DNA of 64,000 nucleotides, from NCBI GenBank assembly GCA_033782935.1, contig JAWQEG010004843.1, positions 55,061-119,060 on the forward strand, given 5' to 3'. Position 1 is the first letter of the stretch. Every line of letters starts with the position of its first letter. Position numbers and translations under genes: made by a program. Shown here piece after piece: positions 60,532 to 64,000 of this stretch. Origin of the DNA: Petrolisthes cinctipes. Taxonomy: Eukaryota > Arthropoda > Malacostraca > Decapoda > Porcellanidae. The notes beneath the pieces were generated by a model, which did no database searches, was not told the origin of the DNA, and was given only the letters and a program-made list of their open reading frames with translations.

Positions 60532-60642
60532 GGTAAGGAAGATAGGGAAGGGAGGGGTCGGGTGCATGGGGGTGCCAGATGCCATACTAAATTTGACCTT
60601 CATGCCAACACCAGCCAGCTAGTGTTTGTGAGGTCTGCCAGG

Positions 60643-60669
60643 GCACACACACACACACACACACACATC

Positions 60670-60707
<38 letters not shown>

Positions 60708-60832
60708 CCTTTATACACACACACACACACACAGCATCACTTTTACACACACACACACACCTTTCTCACACACATACACATCTTTACACACACACACACA
60801 CTTTTACAAATACACACACACACACACACACA
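60643..60832. repeat. Compound (CA)n microsatellite
   Basis: Several CA runs split by CTTTACA, CTTTATA and similar short spacers. Confidence 0.93.
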
Positions 60833-61008
60833 CGGCATCACCTTGTCAACGGGGCACCAATGAAAACTACAAACATTTATGACCACAGGACATGGAAGAA
60901 GGATGGGAGGAGGGAAGAGGGAAATAGGGGAAAGAAGTTTAATGTGTAGGGCTGTTTGTCAATAATATATTTAGCCTTTCATTTTAGGTATTGTTATTTT
61001 ATTTATTC

Positions 61009-61011
<3 letters not shown>

Positions 61012-61056
<45 letters not shown>
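61012..61056. repeat. (TTA)n microsatellite
   Basis: About 13 TTA/ATT units. Confidence 0.93.
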
Positions 61057-61058
<2 letters not shown>

Positions 61059-61593
61059 GTATTTTTTTTATGGGGCTCAAATCTTTATACATTCTTGTGT
61101 TGAATAGCCTAAATTCTTCATTGTTTATGGGACTGATCAGATATTTATTTTTTGAGGTTTAAACTTTAGCATATTTACGAAGCTTAAGCTCTTTTAATTT
61201 GTTATGGAGCTTAAACATTGAACTATGATATTTCTTAAGCTCTTGCATATTTGTAGACCACAAATTCTTATATATATAATTATTTAGATGATAATTTGGA
61301 TTCAAACTTTTATTTTTATTTCTATTATCTTTCACATTTTGAGGATCTTAACATCTTCATTATTTTTGGGTTTAAGTTACACCCACGTATATAATTATGG
61401 CAAATCAATATATTTTCATCTTTATATACGATTTTCATGTATTCTTTTGTTTATTTGCAACATTAATGAATCTTTGAGGTCATCGACATTATTAACTAAA
61501 TAAGGTAATACGTTTTTTTTTTCTTTACTGTACCTGACATAACTGTGACGTGGCATCTCTCCGTGACGAAAATACACGCTCCACTGACTTTAC

Positions 61594-61597
<4 letters not shown>

Positions 61598-61668
<71 letters not shown>

Positions 61669-61682
61669 CACACACTTTCCAT

Positions 61683-61775
<93 letters not shown>
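61598..61775. repeat. Compound (CT)n-(CA)n-(CT)n microsatellite
   Basis: CT run 61598-61665, CA run about 61690-61726, then CT run to about 61774. Confidence 0.96.
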
Positions 61776-61779
<4 letters not shown>

Positions 61780-62374
61780 CATACACACACATATATACAT
61801 TTTCCATCACTCTCTCTCTCTATTTCACACACATACTTTCCATCACACTCTCTCACACACACACATACACACACCTTCCATCTCTCCAACTCGTAAAGTC
61901 TATAACAACAATTCACTTCTACCAAAATCCAAACCACGCATAATAAAAATAAAATACACATCACACACCACCCAACCCAATATAGAGACAGCACTTATCA
62001 CCATCACCAACACCATGCCTTCGTGTAAACAAAACAAACTGTACATTCTCACTCTCAGGACCTCTTTGGCGTAGGGTTATAAGGCGTTCTGACCCTACCC
62101 ATAAACTACCACCACCAACAACAACAACAACAACCAATCCACTACAACTATCACCACCACCACCACACAGACTACGTGAGTATCAGGTTTACTTAACAAA
62201 ATAAATAAATGAAATAACAAATACAAATAATAATAAATAAAATAACAAAATAATAAATTAAATAAATAAAATGTATATATGTGTTATTATTTCGTTGTTG
62301 TTGTTTTGTTTTATAATTCACTCGTTACTTTTTATCATCTAATACGAATGTTGCTTCTGTTTGGATGCTTATTT

Positions 62375-62960
62375 ATACGTTTCACATCGTTCTCTTTTCG
62401 TCAATTTCTGTTTTTTTTTTTTTTTTTTTTCATGCTATCGTCTTTATTTTCGTCTCGTTCTCTCTTCGTCAAGTTTTGTTGTTGTATTTTATTTATTCTA
62501 TCGTCTTTATATTCGTATCGTTCTTTTTTCGTCAAGTTCTGTTTTTTTTATATTTATGCTATCGTCTTTATTTCGTATCGTTATGTTTTCGTCAATTTTT
62601 TTTTTCCAATTTATGCTTTCGTCTTTATTTTCATATCGTTGTGTTTCGTCAAGTTTTTTTTATTATTATTTTTTATGCTATCGTTTATATTTCGTCACGT
62701 TGTTTTCTTGTTTATTTACTTATTCTATCACCTATACAGTATTTTCCTACGTTCCTATTTTTTCTTATTATTTTTTCTATTCTTTATAATTTCATCACGT
62801 TCTATTTTCCTCTATTTATTTATTATTCTATCGTCTTTATTTTTTTTTTCGTCACGTCCTTTTTTCTGGTTTTTATATTTTATTCATTCTATTCCCTTTT
62901 GTTTTTATTTTTGTTTATCTATTTATTCTATCACCTTTATTTCGTCACGTTCTGATTTTT
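62375..62960. repeat. Minisatellite of about 55-65 bp units
   Basis: Roughly nine diverged copies of T(A)TGCTATCGTCTTTAT, TTCGTATCGTTCT and TTTTCGTCAAGTTCTG with a T-rich spacer. Units decay toward the 3' side (CATCACGTTCT). Confidence 0.88.
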
Positions 62961-63194
62961 TGTAATTTCTTCTATTTTCTCTATATTGTCATCACGTTCT
63001 GTTTTCATGTTTAATTTTACCCTTTTTATTATCTGTCTCCTATATTTTCTTGCCAACCTTTGCCTTCCAGTGATGTTCCAGACACATACCCCATCTTGTC
63101 GACATAAATAATTAGCATGTATTCTCGCTACATGTTTTCACGCTTATTAGTCAGACACCGGAGTCATCATGTCCTTTGCCCCGACACAAGTTAA

Positions 63195-63360
63195 TTAAGG
63201 ACCCATTATGTGATCGTGTATGAAAATTGGAGGATTCTGAGTCTTCCTGACCATGCCACGAAACAAACTCCTTCTCCATGTACAGTAAGTCGGGTTTCGT
63301 GGCAATATTTGAAGGACTCACTAACCTCCAATTTTCTTACTACATCACAGGGTCCCTTAA
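63195..63360. mobile_element. 166 bp TTAA-bounded fold-back element, complete
   Basis: Left TTAAGGACCCATTATGTGAT; right inverse TTAAGGGACCCTGTGATGTA. Inner arms GAAAATTGGAGG, GCCACGAAAC and inverses. Best-preserved member of the GGGACCCTGTGATG subfamily. Confidence 0.82.
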
Positions 63361-63659
63361 AGGTAGACTCTCTTGCTGTATAGAAGTGGAGTGCTACAGA
63401 TTCCTCCAAGTTAAAAGCCACGAGTATATAAGTGAAATGTTTACACTGACCTCTGCTTCGTGGAAAAGGACATGACTTTTGTTTCTGACGGTACAGTAAT
63501 CCGACCGTGAGATTTTATACAGCAAGCAACTGACAGCTACTGATACAAGCTAATAATTATGTTTTGTGTTACCCCTGGTATTTAATTAATTCTTGTAATA
63601 GCTTTATAATATCTCCGCTATGAAAAGTGGACCATGGTTTCGCTTCTCTCTTTTAATTA

Positions 63660-63836
63660 ATCTGTCTGTCTCTCTGTACATGATTAGGAAAATATTTTAG
63701 CCTACCTATATTTGTTTCTCTCCTTTAAATAATCTCTCTGTACATAACTAGGAAAATATTTAGCCTACCTATATATTTGCTTCTCTCCTTTAAATAATCT
63801 CTCTGTATATGACTAGGAAAATATTTAGCCTACCTT
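63660..63836. repeat. Tandem repeat of about 63 bp, nearly three copies
   Basis: Units with TCTCTCTGTACAT, GA.TAGGAAAATATTTAGCCT, ACCTATAT and CTTCTCTCCTTTAAATAA. Confidence 0.92.
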
Positions 63837-64000
63837 CAGCCAATAATAACTTTGTTTGAATTTTCAGCAGCATTCTCTCTGGTGGTATACCTATCAACTT
63901 TACAGGTAAGAATTCCATACTTAGGAGATTGATGCACCAAGAAACACTCTACCTAAGAATTATTATCATTATGTTTAGTTTTTAGTCCCATGCTGTTATG

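Noticed and set aside
62279..62965. Frame of 228 codons with membrane-like Phe/Ser/Leu stretches
   Set aside because: Hydrophobicity comes from T-rich tandem repeats; three overlapping frames are open over the same array.

Overview
This is a stretch of animal nuclear DNA, most likely from a decapod crustacean. Five spliced or intronless protein genes of animal type can be rebuilt from GT-AG exons in matching phase. Their proteins align along most of their length with known animal families. The rest is A+T-rich intron and intergenic DNA with many microsatellites, minisatellites and short inverted-repeat transposons. The motif TACAGTAC/TACTGTAC recurs throughout. The species cannot be fixed from the sequence alone. 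No bacterial, viral, CRISPR or plasmid features were seen.

Layout. (1) 553-23799 (+): an LDLRAP1/ARH-type clathrin adaptor in eight exons behind a 13 kb first intron. (2) 30253-33312 (-): WDR70, three exons. (3) 34618-45139 (+): AP3M1, the mu subunit of the AP-3 adaptor, ten exons. WDR70 and AP3M1 are divergent, with 1.3 kb between their start codons. (4) 47834-53374 (-): LIPT2, mitochondrial octanoyltransferase, four exons, with a decayed non-LTR retrotransposon in intron 2. (5) 53655-53888 (-): SDHAF1, a one-exon assembly factor for succinate dehydrogenase, 280 bp upstream of LIPT2 on the same strand. From 53.9 kb to the end no gene was recognised. That part is a belt of tandem repeats and transposon debris.

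The genes fall into two loose themes: coat-adaptor membrane traffic (LDLRAP1, AP3M1) and mitochondrial enzyme maturation (LIPT2, SDHAF1). WDR70 is a nuclear WD-repeat protein. Nothing in the sequence shows that the five act as one system.

The most interesting signals are: a roughly 90 bp sequence, ending in the motif CCTGGCAACACTG, found in the same orientation upstream of both AP3M1 and SDHAF1; the tight SDHAF1-LIPT2 pair with no canonical poly(A) signal in its gap; families of non-autonomous TTAA-bounded fold-back elements, including an 833 bp palindrome; a set of TA-flanked Tc1/mariner-like elements; and two extremely short retroposon insertions (42 and 63 bp) with intact target-site duplications, whose 3' end matches a longer retrotransposon remnant at 59.2-59.6 kb.
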